The position numbers were made by a program, and so were the translations under genes. This document shows positions 35,301 through 43,369 of a stretch of 64,000 nt of DNA, in pieces. The first letter of the stretch is position 1, and the number at the start of each line of letters is the position of its first letter. The notes under the pieces were generated by a model. It was not told the DNA's origin. It was given only the letters and a program-made list of their open reading frames with translations, and did no database searches. Origin of the DNA: DASUBN01 sp036500225 (GTDB taxonomy: Bacteria > Pseudomonadota > Gammaproteobacteria > Natronospirales > REEB76); the NCBI GenBank assembly GCA_036500225.1, contig DASYCJ010000055.1, positions 1 to 64,000 of the forward strand, written 5' to 3'.

Positions 35301-35598
35301 GGACATGGAGCGGAACCCCAAGCACGCCGCTATCGTGCGCACCATCATCGATCTTGCCCGGGAACTCGGCATGCAGACGGTGGCGGAAGGCGTGGAGACC
35401 CAGGGCCAGCTGCATCTGCTGGACAGCTTAGGCTGTCGTTCGGCTCAGGGTAACCTGTTCGCTCCGGCACTGGACGTGAAGCGTGCCGACGCTCTGTTCC
35501 AGCGCGAGTCGCTATCCTTGATGCCGGGGGATGAGGCAGAGGGCATGGTGGCTGCGAACCTGTTCAGGCGCACACGCGATTTCTTCCGCCGCGTTTAG
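32329..35598 (+). CDS. PAS5-GGDEF-EAL protein, bifunctional c-di-GMP enzyme candidate
   Basis: 1089 residues, no TM helix. Five PAS domains lie at about 10-118, 124-246, 253-373, 379-498 and 505-627. The GGDEF domain (about 630-795) has an intact GGDEF at 712-716 but lacks the RxxD inhibitory site (G703..D706). The EAL domain (about 808-1060) keeps EAL at 840-842, NLA, EITET, DDFGTG (963-968), KID (984-986) and EGVET (1020-1024), so phosphodiesterase activity is likely. It starts at GTG (32329) or GTG (32338); neither has a strong Shine-Dalgarno. Its last 35 bp overlap the opposite-strand diguanylate cyclase. Confidence 0.9.
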   Translation: MPGVKLASAFNGSSSLVALTRLADGCFVDVNDSFERALAYAREDLIGKTSVELGIWDEHKREQFVQELVEQRHITTRPMTYRRQDGSEFESLLIAAVVTVDGEHYVLGILEDVRERQAGHAAQRRAEARYRSIFDHAVEAIYQSTPDGRFLDVNPALARMLGYASAQELMKSVQDLNQDLYADPCSRAELTALLQREGRFENRQLEVRRHDGSLMWVSETAHVVKGEAGELLYYEGSFVDISARHATELALQVSEEKYRTLVDHSQDGVFITQEGNYTYVNQAYAAMLGYSVAEMVGTPYMRFIAPEDRPFLDDLWRKRRAGQWEQDTYEVHLLEKDGETRILASVRSGPITLGGQLASTGTIRDITEERRTQEALLAAEQKFRAIFENAVIGMYQSTPAGQYLRANQALADIFGYTGPEALLTSIKNIGELYDHPDARRLVNTDLERDGRVTGREVQMRRRDGQSIWVSLSARVVRAADGSVAYYEGSLHDITARKRVETALQGSEQRYRMLVDHAQVGVFINENGYYTYVNHAFADMLGYTEAELTGMSYRDIFPPEEVAAADERFRRRQRGEEVANDYESELLHKDRKTRIHVTHSIGTIDHDGRRLMIGTVRNVTEQKRFESQLRHNATHDPLTGLPNRTLFIERLARAMERSRPQGAPGYAVLFIDLDSFKVVNDSLGHAAGDELLVEVSRRLKRCLGPWDTLARHGGDEFTVLVGQTQDPDDAVEVAEQVLAELVQPVRLGDNEIYTNASIGIAPGHADYANTDELLRDADTAMYRAKAAGKASYVVFDQDMYARARSRLRVETEFRQAVDNKELRIHYQPIVALASGKLLGFEALMRWQHPSRGLLGPDEFLHVAEETGLILPAGWWLLDEACRQLHAWRLGHPQARDLTVAVNLAHKQFMYTGLPQRVNAALLESGLPAEGLHLEITETVFLENPKAAEHTLRRLRGLGVALHLDDFGTGFSSLNYLSALPLDTLKIDRSFVTDMERNPKHAAIVRTIIDLARELGMQTVAEGVETQGQLHLLDSLGCRSAQGNLFAPALDVKRADALFQRESLSLMPGDEAEGMVAANLFRRTRDFFRRV

Positions 35599-37429
35599 CC
35601 TCGTAGAGCTTCTCGTCTGCCGCCGCGATCAATGCATCCACGTCGTATGACGGCGGTCCCGCCGCCACACCCACACTCAAGGTGACCGTGAGGCCAGGCT
35701 GCAGCTTGGCCCAGTCGTATTCTTCGACCTGTTTGCGGATCTTCTCGCATACCGCCAGGGCGTTCTCCTTGGCGGTCTCCGGGAAGCACAGCAGAAACTC
35801 CTCACCGCCGTAGCGGGCGATGATGTCGATGGAGCGGCATTGGGTGCGCAGGATGTTGGCGATGGTGCGCAGCACATCGTCACCCACCATATGCGAGTGC
35901 TGGTCGTTGACGCCCTTGAAACGGTCGACGTCTGCCATGGCGAGTGCGATCTGGCGGTTGTAGCGTTCGGCGCGCTTCACCTCGAAGTCCAGACGGCTGT
36001 CGAGATAACGACGGTTATAGAGGCCGGTCAGACCATCCTCGCGGCTCTGGCGTTCCAGCTCCGAGGCTTGCTGCTGCAAGCGGCCCAGCAACTCCTCCTT
36101 CTCGCGGTTGGCGCTACGCAGTGATTCCGTGAGGGCGTGCAGCTCGTCTTTCTGCAGCGCCAGATCGTGGGTGCGTTCCACCACGCGCCGTTCCAGCTCG
36201 TTGCGGCCCTGGTCCAGTTCCTGGAACAAGCGCGCATTGGCGATGGCCACTGCCACTTGGCCCGCGAAGGTCAGCACCAGCTCGAACTGGGAGTCGCTGA
36301 ACATGTAGGGGATGTAGCCCTGCACCGAGAGCACGCCCAGCACCCGCTCCCGGTAGGTGATGGGCACGGCGATGAAGGATTGGGTCTGGGGCGTATCGCC
36401 GATGTGAATCATCATGCTCTTGAACTCGCTTTCGTCCGAGTTCCAATCGCGGATGAACACCGGTTTGTTGCTGGACACCACCCAACTCAGCACGCCCTCG
36501 CCCAGGCGGCGGCGGCGAGCGGTCTGCCGACCGCTGCGGTTGTGGTGCAGACGGATATCCAGCTCGCGAGTGGATTCATCATAGAGCGCGAGCATGAAGG
36601 AATCTGATTCCAGCAGGCCCTTGCTCTCGCGGAAGATCAGTTCGATGAGATCGTCCAGCACCAATGCGCCGGATACGGCGCGGCCCACGCGATTCAGGGC
36701 CTCCAGTTCGTCCCTCTTCACGGCCAGGGTGGTCTGGGTGTCGGCGATGTGCTTGACGATCCAGATGATGAGGAACAACACCACCAGGAACAGCCAGAAC
36801 ACCGGCGTCTCGAGCCGGTTGTAGACCAGCGCCGTGAACACCGCCAGCGGCACCGCAGCGATGTCCACCGCGAAACTGAACACACCGAAGGCCTTGCGCC
36901 AATCGAAGCCTTCCATCCAGGCGATCACCGCCACGAAGCAGGTGTTGAGTCCCTGCATCATGAACGCCAGCACCAGCAGGATCAGCGCATCGTGCAGGTC
37001 GAGTTGAGTCAAGGGCACGTGACCGCCGAACTCCTGATACAGGCCGCCGGTGATCAGCATCAGGATGATGATCATCCCGGAATTGTGGAAGGCGCGCAGG
37101 AACGTGAGGCGCATGTCCTGGCCGCGGTTCGCGCCCCACGGGAGGAACGGCCAGATCACGGAAGAGATGCCGGCGATCCAGGCGGCCGGCAGTGTGCCGA
37201 AGATGAGGATGCTGGAAATCTGTACCACCCGGTCCAGCGACACGTGACCCACGTGCGGCGCCGGGAAACCGAACAACACCACCACGATGCCGAAAAGGGT
37301 GAAGCCCACCACCGCCGCCACATTGCCGATCTCAAGTTGTGCGTGCACCGACAGATAGATGAGCAAGCCGAAGCCCGTTGCAGCAAGCAGCAATGCGTAA
37401 ACCACCGAGACTTGGCGTGCGTTCTTCAT
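35564..37429 (-). CDS. Membrane GAF-GGDEF diguanylate cyclase
   Basis: 621 residues. Residues 1-225 contain about six to seven TM helices forming an unassigned membrane sensor. Residues about 245-400 are a GAF domain (LDDLIELIFRESKGLLESDS), 400-462 a coiled coil, and 463-620 a GGDEF domain (DGLTGLYNRRYLDSRL). The active-site GGEEF is at 541-545, and an RxxD product-inhibition site is at 532-535, so it should be an active, feedback-inhibited diguanylate cyclase. It converges on the PAS-GGDEF-EAL gene with a 35-bp overlap of coding ends. Confidence 0.92.
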   Translation of the reverse strand: MKNARQVSVVYALLLAATGFGLLIYLSVHAQLEIGNVAAVVGFTLFGIVVVLFGFPAPHVGHVSLDRVVQISSILIFGTLPAAWIAGISSVIWPFLPWGANRGQDMRLTFLRAFHNSGMIIILMLITGGLYQEFGGHVPLTQLDLHDALILLVLAFMMQGLNTCFVAVIAWMEGFDWRKAFGVFSFAVDIAAVPLAVFTALVYNRLETPVFWLFLVVLFLIIWIVKHIADTQTTLAVKRDELEALNRVGRAVSGALVLDDLIELIFRESKGLLESDSFMLALYDESTRELDIRLHHNRSGRQTARRRRLGEGVLSWVVSSNKPVFIRDWNSDESEFKSMMIHIGDTPQTQSFIAVPITYRERVLGVLSVQGYIPYMFSDSQFELVLTFAGQVAVAIANARLFQELDQGRNELERRVVERTHDLALQKDELHALTESLRSANREKEELLGRLQQQASELERQSREDGLTGLYNRRYLDSRLDFEVKRAERYNRQIALAMADVDRFKGVNDQHSHMVGDDVLRTIANILRTQCRSIDIIARYGGEEFLLCFPETAKENALAVCEKIRKQVEEYDWAKLQPGLTVTLSVGVAAGPPSYDVDALIAAADEKLYEAKRGGRNRVCA

Positions 37430-37497
37430 GTGAGGCGTGAAGTTCGTCCTATTGGAGCCCAGTTTTCACATAGCGCCGGATGGGGTGCAAGATATTG

Positions 37498-37509
37498 TTT
37501 GTATACAAA
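37498..37509. promoter_or_regulatory. Perfect palindrome in a divergent promoter region
   Basis: TTTGTATACAAA, a 12-bp perfect palindrome in an AT-rich patch (about 37490-37516) between the diguanylate cyclase (minus) and the DUF4136 lipoprotein (plus). A second inverted repeat, CATGGGA/TCCCATG, lies at 37517-37543. They are likely operator sites. A weak extended -10 (TGCTAGACT) is at 37542-37550. Confidence 0.4.
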
Positions 37510-37577
37510 ATGTATTCATGGGAAGTACCCTGATTCTCCCATGCTAGACTCAAATTCAAGCTGCGAGGCACCCCGCT

Positions 37578-38150
37578 ATGTCCCTTGATTCCAAAGGCTT
37601 TTTCCATAAATTCCTGTTACCAATAATCTCCGGTGCCCTTCTGCTCAGCGCCTGTTCCCCCCGGATCTACACGGACCAGGACCCGGACGCCAAGCTTGGC
37701 GCCTATCACCGCTTCGCCTGGCTCTCGCCACCCCCCTCGCCGGTGCGGGACCCCATCCTCGACAGCCAGATCCTGGATGGCCGGGTGCATAAGGCCGTGA
37801 GCGCCGACCTCAAGAACCGCGGCTACGAAGAAGTGGCGCCGGATGCCAATCCGGATTTCCTGGTCACCTACCACACCAGCTCCAAGCAGACCCTGCAGAG
37901 CACCGGGCCCAGTTTCAGCTTCGGCTTCGTGGACGCTTTCCCCCGCGGCTTCGGCGCCGTGGGCTTCCCGGTGGGTCCCGACGTGCAGTCCCGCGACGAG
38001 GCCACCTTGATGCTGGACGTGCTGGATGGCCAGAGCAAGCGCCTGGTATGGCGCGGCTGGACCACACAGCTCCTTAACCAAGATAACTACAGCGATTCTT
38101 CTGTGACCAGCGCAGTCAAGGACATCTTCGACAAGCTCCCCGCGCACTGA
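37578..38150 (+). CDS. DUF4136-family lipoprotein
   Basis: 190 residues. The N-terminus has a hydrophobic core ending LLLSAC (Cys at about residue 26), a lipobox. The body follows the DUF4136 pattern: 'YHRFAWL' early, 'VSADLKNRGYEEVAPDANPDFLVTYH' in the middle, then a glycine-rich stretch, then LMLDVLDGQSKRLVWRGW near the end. Function is unknown; DUF4136 lipoproteins are common envelope proteins in Proteobacteria. It is the first gene of a likely plus-strand unit with dinB (19 nt downstream). Confidence 0.83.
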   Translation: MSLDSKGFFHKFLLPIISGALLLSACSPRIYTDQDPDAKLGAYHRFAWLSPPPSPVRDPILDSQILDGRVHKAVSADLKNRGYEEVAPDANPDFLVTYHTSSKQTLQSTGPSFSFGFVDAFPRGFGAVGFPVGPDVQSRDEATLMLDVLDGQSKRLVWRGWTTQLLNQDNYSDSSVTSAVKDIFDKLPAH

Positions 38151-38169
38151 CGTCGCGTCGGATCGCCTT

Positions 38170-39339
38170 ATGCTGACCGAGCGCCTCATCGCCCACGTGG
38201 ACATGGACGCCTTCTATGCGTCCGTCGAACAACACGACAACCCTGAGCTGAAAGGCAAAGCTGTCATCGTCGGCGGCATCGGCAACCGTGGCGTGGTGAG
38301 TGCCGCGAGCTACGAAGCGCGCAAGTTCGGGGTGCGTTCCGCCATGCCCATGTACGAGGCGCGCCGCCGTTGCCCCCAGGGCGTCTATATCCAGGTGCGC
38401 ATGTCCCGTTACAAAGAAGTCTCGGGGCAGGTGTTCCAAGTGTTCGGCGACTTCACGCCCACCATCCAGGGACTATCCCTGGACGAAGCCTTCCTGGATC
38501 TCTCAGGGGCCATCGGCAGTGAGGATCCCGCAGCCTTGGGCCTGCGCATCAAACAGGCTATCCGCGAGGCCACCGGACTCACTGCCTCCATCGGCCTCGC
38601 ACCCAACAAGCTGGTGGCCAAGATCGCCTCCCAGCACTGCAAGCCCGACGGCCTCTTGCACGTGCTACCGGATGCCGTGCAAGCCACCCTCGATCCCCTG
38701 CCGGTGACGTCCATCTGGGGCATCGGCCCCCGTAGCGGCGAGTCCCTGGCCAAGGCCAGGATCACCACCATTCGCGAACTGCGCCACGCTCCGGAAGCCA
38801 TGCTCAAGGCCCTGTTCGGTTCCCAGGCCCTGCACTACAAGGCGCTGGCCGAAGGCCGCGATGACCGGCCGGTAGACGGCAGCGGCGGCGAACGCTCCGT
38901 GAGCCAGGAGACTACCTTTGAACGAGATCTAAGTGATATCCAGGACCTGGACCCAATCCTGCGCAGGCTCACAGAGGACCTCTGCCGCATCTTGCGCAAG
39001 AACGAGCTGAAGCCCCACACCCTGGTGGTGAAACTGCGGGAAGCAGACTTCACGCGACATACCCGCCAGCGGCGTTTCACCCCGGCAGACGCGAGTTACG
39101 GCGCCCTCTATCCCATCGCCCGGGGCCTCTTGGCCCGCTGGCTGGAAGAGCACCCGCACCGGCGATTGCGGCTCCTGGGCGTGGGCGCCCGGGACTTCGC
39201 CGGTGACGAGCAACAGGACCTGTTCGACGAAGGCCGGGCCCGCCGCGAGCGACTCGAGACCGCCGCCGACGCCGTGAGGCAGCGTTTCGGTGCCGAGGCC
39301 CTGCACAGAGGCGTATCCTTGGAAGACGACCCGGACTGA
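38170..39339 (+). CDS. dinB: DNA polymerase IV (DinB)
   Basis: 389 residues, Y-family translesion polymerase. The palm motifs are intact: HVDMDAFYASVEQ at the N-terminus and LSLDEAFLDLS with the SxDE carboxylates. The HhH segment VTSIWGIGPRSGESLAKARI and the little-finger domain follow. QQDLF at about 348-352 matches the beta-clamp-binding motif QxxLF but lies about 40 residues from the end, so the protein has an extra C-terminal tail. No LexA-like box was identified upstream. The GspA gene begins 11 nt after its stop. Confidence 0.94.
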   Translation: MLTERLIAHVDMDAFYASVEQHDNPELKGKAVIVGGIGNRGVVSAASYEARKFGVRSAMPMYEARRRCPQGVYIQVRMSRYKEVSGQVFQVFGDFTPTIQGLSLDEAFLDLSGAIGSEDPAALGLRIKQAIREATGLTASIGLAPNKLVAKIASQHCKPDGLLHVLPDAVQATLDPLPVTSIWGIGPRSGESLAKARITTIRELRHAPEAMLKALFGSQALHYKALAEGRDDRPVDGSGGERSVSQETTFERDLSDIQDLDPILRRLTEDLCRILRKNELKPHTLVVKLREADFTRHTRQRRFTPADASYGALYPIARGLLARWLEEHPHRRLRLLGVGARDFAGDEQQDLFDEGRARRERLETAADAVRQRFGAEALHRGVSLEDDPD

Positions 39340-39350
39340 CTCCCACGCCC

Positions 39351-40928
39351 ATGTACGCCAGCTATTTCGGTCTCAACGACAATCCGTTCGCCATCACGCC
39401 GGACCCGCGCTTCCTGTTCCTGTCGGCGCGGCATACGGAAGCCCTGGCGCACCTCCTATATGGTGTCACCGAGAGCGGAGGCTTCATCCAGCTCACGGGC
39501 GAAGTGGGTACCGGCAAAACCACCCTAGTGCGTACCCTTCTGGAGAAGCTGCCGGACAATGTGGACGCGGCGCTGATCATCAACCCGCGCGTCTCAGTGC
39601 TGGAGTTCCTGCGTAGCATCTGCCGGGAACTGGACATCGATTGGAAGCAGGATCAGACCTCCCAGGACCTCATCGACACCCTCAACGCACACCTGCTGCA
39701 GGCCCACGAGAAGGGTCGGCGCGTGGTGCTGATCGTGGATGAGGCTCAAGGCCTGTCCGCAGAAGTACTCGAACAAGTGCGGCTCTTGACCAACCTCGAG
39801 ACCCGCGAACAGAAACTCTTGCAGATCATCCTGGTGGGGCAGCCGGAATTGCGGGAACTCCTGGCACGCAACGAACTGCGCCAGCTCGCGCAACGCATCA
39901 CCGGCCGTTATCATCTGACGCCTCTCTCCGCCGCCGAGACCGGTGCCTATGTAAACCATCGGCTCACGGTGTCCGGCGCGATGGCGCCGATCTTTACCCA
40001 CGCGGCACTCAAGCGCCTGCAACGCATCAGTACCGGCATCCCGCGGCTCATCAACATCATCTGCGACCGGGCCCTGCTGGGTGCCTACACCCAGGAACTG
40101 CGCCAAGTGGACGCAGCTCTGGTGAAGCGCGCGGCCCACGAGGTACTGGGAGAGGCTCCGCGCCCGCATCGCTCCTGGCGTCCGGCTCTACTCATCGGTC
40201 TCGCGGTGCTGGCCGCCTCCGCCGCAGGTGCTGCGCTCTGGACCTGGACGCCGACCACGGCAGCTGTCGCGGTACAGCCGCCCGCACCGGCCAAGCCCGC
40301 AGCTCCCGACCTCGCGACCTGGCTCAGCGATGCCGCCCACCGCAGCGACACGGACGCCGCTTTCGGCAGCCTGTTCTCCCTGTGGGGCGCCAGCTACAGC
40401 ACCAGCGCGGACGGCAGTGCCTGCCGCGAGGCCGAGGATGCAGGCCTGCGCTGCTTATATAGACGCGGTACCTGGAACAACCTGCGGGGCTTCGACCTGC
40501 CGGCCATCGTCACCCTCACGGACGCCGGCGGTGCCGCCCATCAATTGGTCATGACTCATATAGATGACAGCAGCGTCACCCTCAAGGCCGGCTCCGCCAG
40601 TGCCCGATTCCCTTTAAGTGAAGTGGAACCCCTCTGGTACGGCGAGTTCCTGATCCTGTGGCGGCCTGATGCCCACGCCCAGCACCCCCTCGCCCCCGGT
40701 ATGAGTGGCAGCGGGGTGATGTGGTTGCGCTCGCAGCTCGCGGCCCTACAGCTCATCCACGACTCCGGCAGCCCCCAGTACGACGCGGAACTCACCACGG
40801 CGGTGAAACGCTTCCAGGCACAGGAACACATGCAGGTGGATGGCATCGCAGGCGAAGAGACCCTGGTGCGGCTGTCCACGGCCCTGGCCACGCCCGGCAC
40901 GCCGCTCCTGGCCTCGGGAGTGCGCTGA
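39351..40928 (+). CDS. gspA: GspA/ExeA-type ATPase with peptidoglycan-binding domain
   Basis: 525 residues. An N-terminal AAA domain starts YFGLNDNPFAITPDPRF; Walker A is GEVGTGKTT (50-58) and Walker B is VVLIVDEAQ (125-133). A TM helix follows at about 270-290. The periplasmic part ends in a PG_binding_1 domain (about 450-515, including VKRFQAQEHMQVDGIAG). In Aeromonas, ExeA with ExeB remodels peptidoglycan for assembly of the type II secretin. It overlaps the next gene by one base (TGATG). No other type II secretion gene is in the window. Confidence 0.88.
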   Translation: MYASYFGLNDNPFAITPDPRFLFLSARHTEALAHLLYGVTESGGFIQLTGEVGTGKTTLVRTLLEKLPDNVDAALIINPRVSVLEFLRSICRELDIDWKQDQTSQDLIDTLNAHLLQAHEKGRRVVLIVDEAQGLSAEVLEQVRLLTNLETREQKLLQIILVGQPELRELLARNELRQLAQRITGRYHLTPLSAAETGAYVNHRLTVSGAMAPIFTHAALKRLQRISTGIPRLINIICDRALLGAYTQELRQVDAALVKRAAHEVLGEAPRPHRSWRPALLIGLAVLAASAAGAALWTWTPTTAAVAVQPPAPAKPAAPDLATWLSDAAHRSDTDAAFGSLFSLWGASYSTSADGSACREAEDAGLRCLYRRGTWNNLRGFDLPAIVTLTDAGGAAHQLVMTHIDDSSVTLKAGSASARFPLSEVEPLWYGEFLILWRPDAHAQHPLAPGMSGSGVMWLRSQLAALQLIHDSGSPQYDAELTTAVKRFQAQEHMQVDGIAGEETLVRLSTALATPGTPLLASGVR

Positions 40929-41575
40929 TGTCGCTTATCCTCGACGCGCTGCGCAAATCCGAACGCACCCGGCAACAAAGCCTGACGGGACAGCTCGGCG
41001 TCGCCGAGACACCGACGGGTCCAGGTCGTGTGCCGGTGCCCTGGGTGACGCTCATCGGCATCTTACTGGCGGCGAATGCCCTGCTGCTTTACTTCGTCTG
41101 GCCCCGTACCCCGGCACCCGCGACCGCTGCAGTAGTGCCCGCCGCCGCGGCACCGGCAGCTACAGCGTACCGCCCGAGCGTGCGCCCGCTAGCGGAGGAA
41201 GCCGGCAGCGACATGGATGCTGCGGTACCCGCTCCAGTGCAGCCGCAAGCTTCAGCACCTACAGCAGCGGAGATCGGGACCCCGAGCGCCGCCATCGGTC
41301 CACCGGTGCAACTGCCGGCTCAGACGGCGGCGGCGGACACGTCGTCTTTCACCACCTTCGATGCCTTGCCCGCGGAAATACGCTCCGCCCTGCCGGCGCT
41401 GCATATGGACGTGCACGGTTACGTGGGGAATGCCAAGGACCGTTTCGTGGTCATAAACCTCAAGCAATACCACATCGGAGATGTCCTAGATGAGGGTCCG
41501 ACCCTCAAAGACATCATTCCGCAGGGTGCGGTGCTGGTGTTCCGCGGCACCACTTTCCTGTTACCTGCTTACTAG
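40928..41575 (+). CDS. gspB: GspB/ExeB-type secretion partner
   Basis: 215 residues. The signature N-terminus MSLILDALRKSERTRQQ precedes a single TM helix (about 42-58), a long Ala/Pro-rich periplasmic linker (about 60-150) and a C-terminal GspB domain (LPALHMDVHGYVGNAKDRFV, DVLDEGPTLKDIIPQGAVLV). It is the partner of GspA in secretin insertion. I start at the ATG at 40928, whose A is the last base of the gspA stop; a longer upstream frame is a shadow of gspA. Confidence 0.9.
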   Translation: MSLILDALRKSERTRQQSLTGQLGVAETPTGPGRVPVPWVTLIGILLAANALLLYFVWPRTPAPATAAVVPAAAAPAATAYRPSVRPLAEEAGSDMDAAVPAPVQPQASAPTAAEIGTPSAAIGPPVQLPAQTAAADTSSFTTFDALPAEIRSALPALHMDVHGYVGNAKDRFVVINLKQYHIGDVLDEGPTLKDIIPQGAVLVFRGTTFLLPAY

Positions 41576-41605
41576 AAAGACGACTCTCAACCGAAGGGGA
41601 TCAGC

Positions 41606-43207
41606 ATGCGTACTTGCCTGACCGTGTTCCTGTTGACGACACTGCCCTTGATGGCGTTCGCGGCAGCGACGCCGCAGTTCGACGAAGGCAACATCCGCTC
41701 CACCATCAAGACCCTGTCCTCGGACGAGTTCGGCGGCCGGGCACCCGGCAGCCAGGGCGAACAGCTCACGACCGAGTACATCAGCGCTGAATACAAGAAG
41801 TACGGCCTCACGCCGGCCGCCGGCGATTCCTATCTGCAATCCGTGCCCATGAAGCAGATCACTGCCAATCCCCATACCGAACTCGACGTCAGCGGCGGTG
41901 CCACGCCCCTCAAGTTCGCCTACGGCGACGACATGGTGGTGAGCTCGCCGCGTACCGACGCGACCGTGACGCTCAAGGACAGCCCGCTGGTGTTCGTGGG
42001 TTACGGCATCGTGGCGCCGGAATACAAGTGGAACGATTACGCGGGCCTGGATGTGAAGGGCAAGACCGTGGTGGTACTGGTGAACGACCCCGGCCACGTG
42101 GACCCGAAGCTCTTCGATGGCAAGGCCATGACCTACTACGGCCGCTGGACCTATAAATACGAGGAAGCCGCGCGCCAGGGTGCCGCTGCGATCCTCATCG
42201 TGCATGACACCGAGCCCGCGGGTTATCCCTGGGAAGTGGTGCACGGCAGCTGGACCGGCCCCCTCGAGGAGTTACAGCCGGAAGGCAGCTACCAGCTTGC
42301 CATCCAGGGTTGGGTCACCCACGATTCCGCCGAGAAGATGTTCGCTGCCGCTGGCATGAAGTTCGACGAAGCCATGGCCGCCGCGGCCAAGCCCGGCTTC
42401 AAGGCCATCCCCCTGAAACTCGACGCGAGCCTCGCCCTGCATGACGTCGTGAAAGACATCGTCTCCCACAACGTGGTGGGACTGGTGAAAGGCAGCAGCC
42501 ATCCCGAGAACGTGGTGGTCTACTCCGCTCACTGGGATCACTTAGGCATGCGCACCGGAGCTGACGGCAAGCCCGAGACCTTCCACGGTGCCATCGACAA
42601 CGGTTCCGGCATCGCCGGCCTACTGGAGATCGCGCGGCTGACGGCGCAGTCGAAGCCGCAACGCAGCGTACTGTTCCTCGCCACCACCTCTGAGGAACAA
42701 GGCTTGCTGGGTGCGGCGTACTACGTAGCCCATCCCCTGTTCAAACTCGGCCATACCGTGGCCGACCTCAACATGGATGTACTGGACACTTACGGCAAGA
42801 CTCGCGACGTGACCGTGCGTGGGCGCTTCATGTCCGGCGTGGACGACGTGTTCCAGGCCCAGGCCAAGAAACTCGGTCTGGCCGTGGAACAGGACTCGGA
42901 TCCGGCCAAGGGCATGTACTTCCGTGCCGACCACTTCGAGTTCGCCAAGGCCGGCGTACCGGCCATGAGCATTGCCCTCGGCACCGACTATGTGGGTCAT
43001 CCCGCCGGCTGGGGCCTGGAGCAGCAGCACGCCTACACCGCCAACCGCTATCACAAGCCCGCAGACGTGTATGAGCCGGGCTGGGACCTGGCCGGCATGC
43101 TGCAGCAACTGCAACTCATGTATCTCACCGGGCAGGCCCTGGCAGATGATGACCAGTGGCCTGCCTGGAAGCCCGGCGTGCCCTTCGCCGCCAAACGCGC
43201 CAATTGA
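41606..43207 (+). CDS. Secreted M28-family zinc aminopeptidase with PA domain
   Basis: 533 residues with a signal peptide (1-20). A PA-type insert (about 120-240: VFVGYGIVAPEYKWNDYAGL, AAILIVHDTEP) lies before the catalytic core. Zinc ligands and catalytic residues are present: SAHWDHLG (His), GAIDNGSGIAGLLE (bridging Asp), TSEEQGLLG (catalytic Glu, Glu), NMDVLDTYG (Asp) and RADHFEFAKAG (His). It should remove amino acids from peptides in the periplasm or outside the cell. It stands 30 nt after gspB and is followed by a strong hairpin. Confidence 0.9.
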   Translation: MRTCLTVFLLTTLPLMAFAAATPQFDEGNIRSTIKTLSSDEFGGRAPGSQGEQLTTEYISAEYKKYGLTPAAGDSYLQSVPMKQITANPHTELDVSGGATPLKFAYGDDMVVSSPRTDATVTLKDSPLVFVGYGIVAPEYKWNDYAGLDVKGKTVVVLVNDPGHVDPKLFDGKAMTYYGRWTYKYEEAARQGAAAILIVHDTEPAGYPWEVVHGSWTGPLEELQPEGSYQLAIQGWVTHDSAEKMFAAAGMKFDEAMAAAAKPGFKAIPLKLDASLALHDVVKDIVSHNVVGLVKGSSHPENVVVYSAHWDHLGMRTGADGKPETFHGAIDNGSGIAGLLEIARLTAQSKPQRSVLFLATTSEEQGLLGAAYYVAHPLFKLGHTVADLNMDVLDTYGKTRDVTVRGRFMSGVDDVFQAQAKKLGLAVEQDSDPAKGMYFRADHFEFAKAGVPAMSIALGTDYVGHPAGWGLEQQHAYTANRYHKPADVYEPGWDLAGMLQQLQLMYLTGQALADDDQWPAWKPGVPFAAKRAN

Positions 43208-43215
43208 GGCAGCTT

Positions 43216-43252
43216 CGACCTCGGCGGCGGTACCGCCGCCGAGGTCGATTTT
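43216..43252 (+). terminator. Rho-independent terminator after the M28 peptidase
   Basis: Perfect stem of at least 14 bp (CGACCTCGGCGGCG arm) with a 4-nt loop, followed by ATTTTG. It starts 9 nt after the stop. Confidence 0.75.
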
Positions 43253-43369
43253 GAGGCTGTTTACCGGCCTTTTCCGCCTGTGCTATCCCGCACCGCCAGC
43301 GATATGTAGAATCCGAACACACCGGCAGCCTCAGTCCGCTGTCCGAACTATTCCTATAACAAGCCGCCC

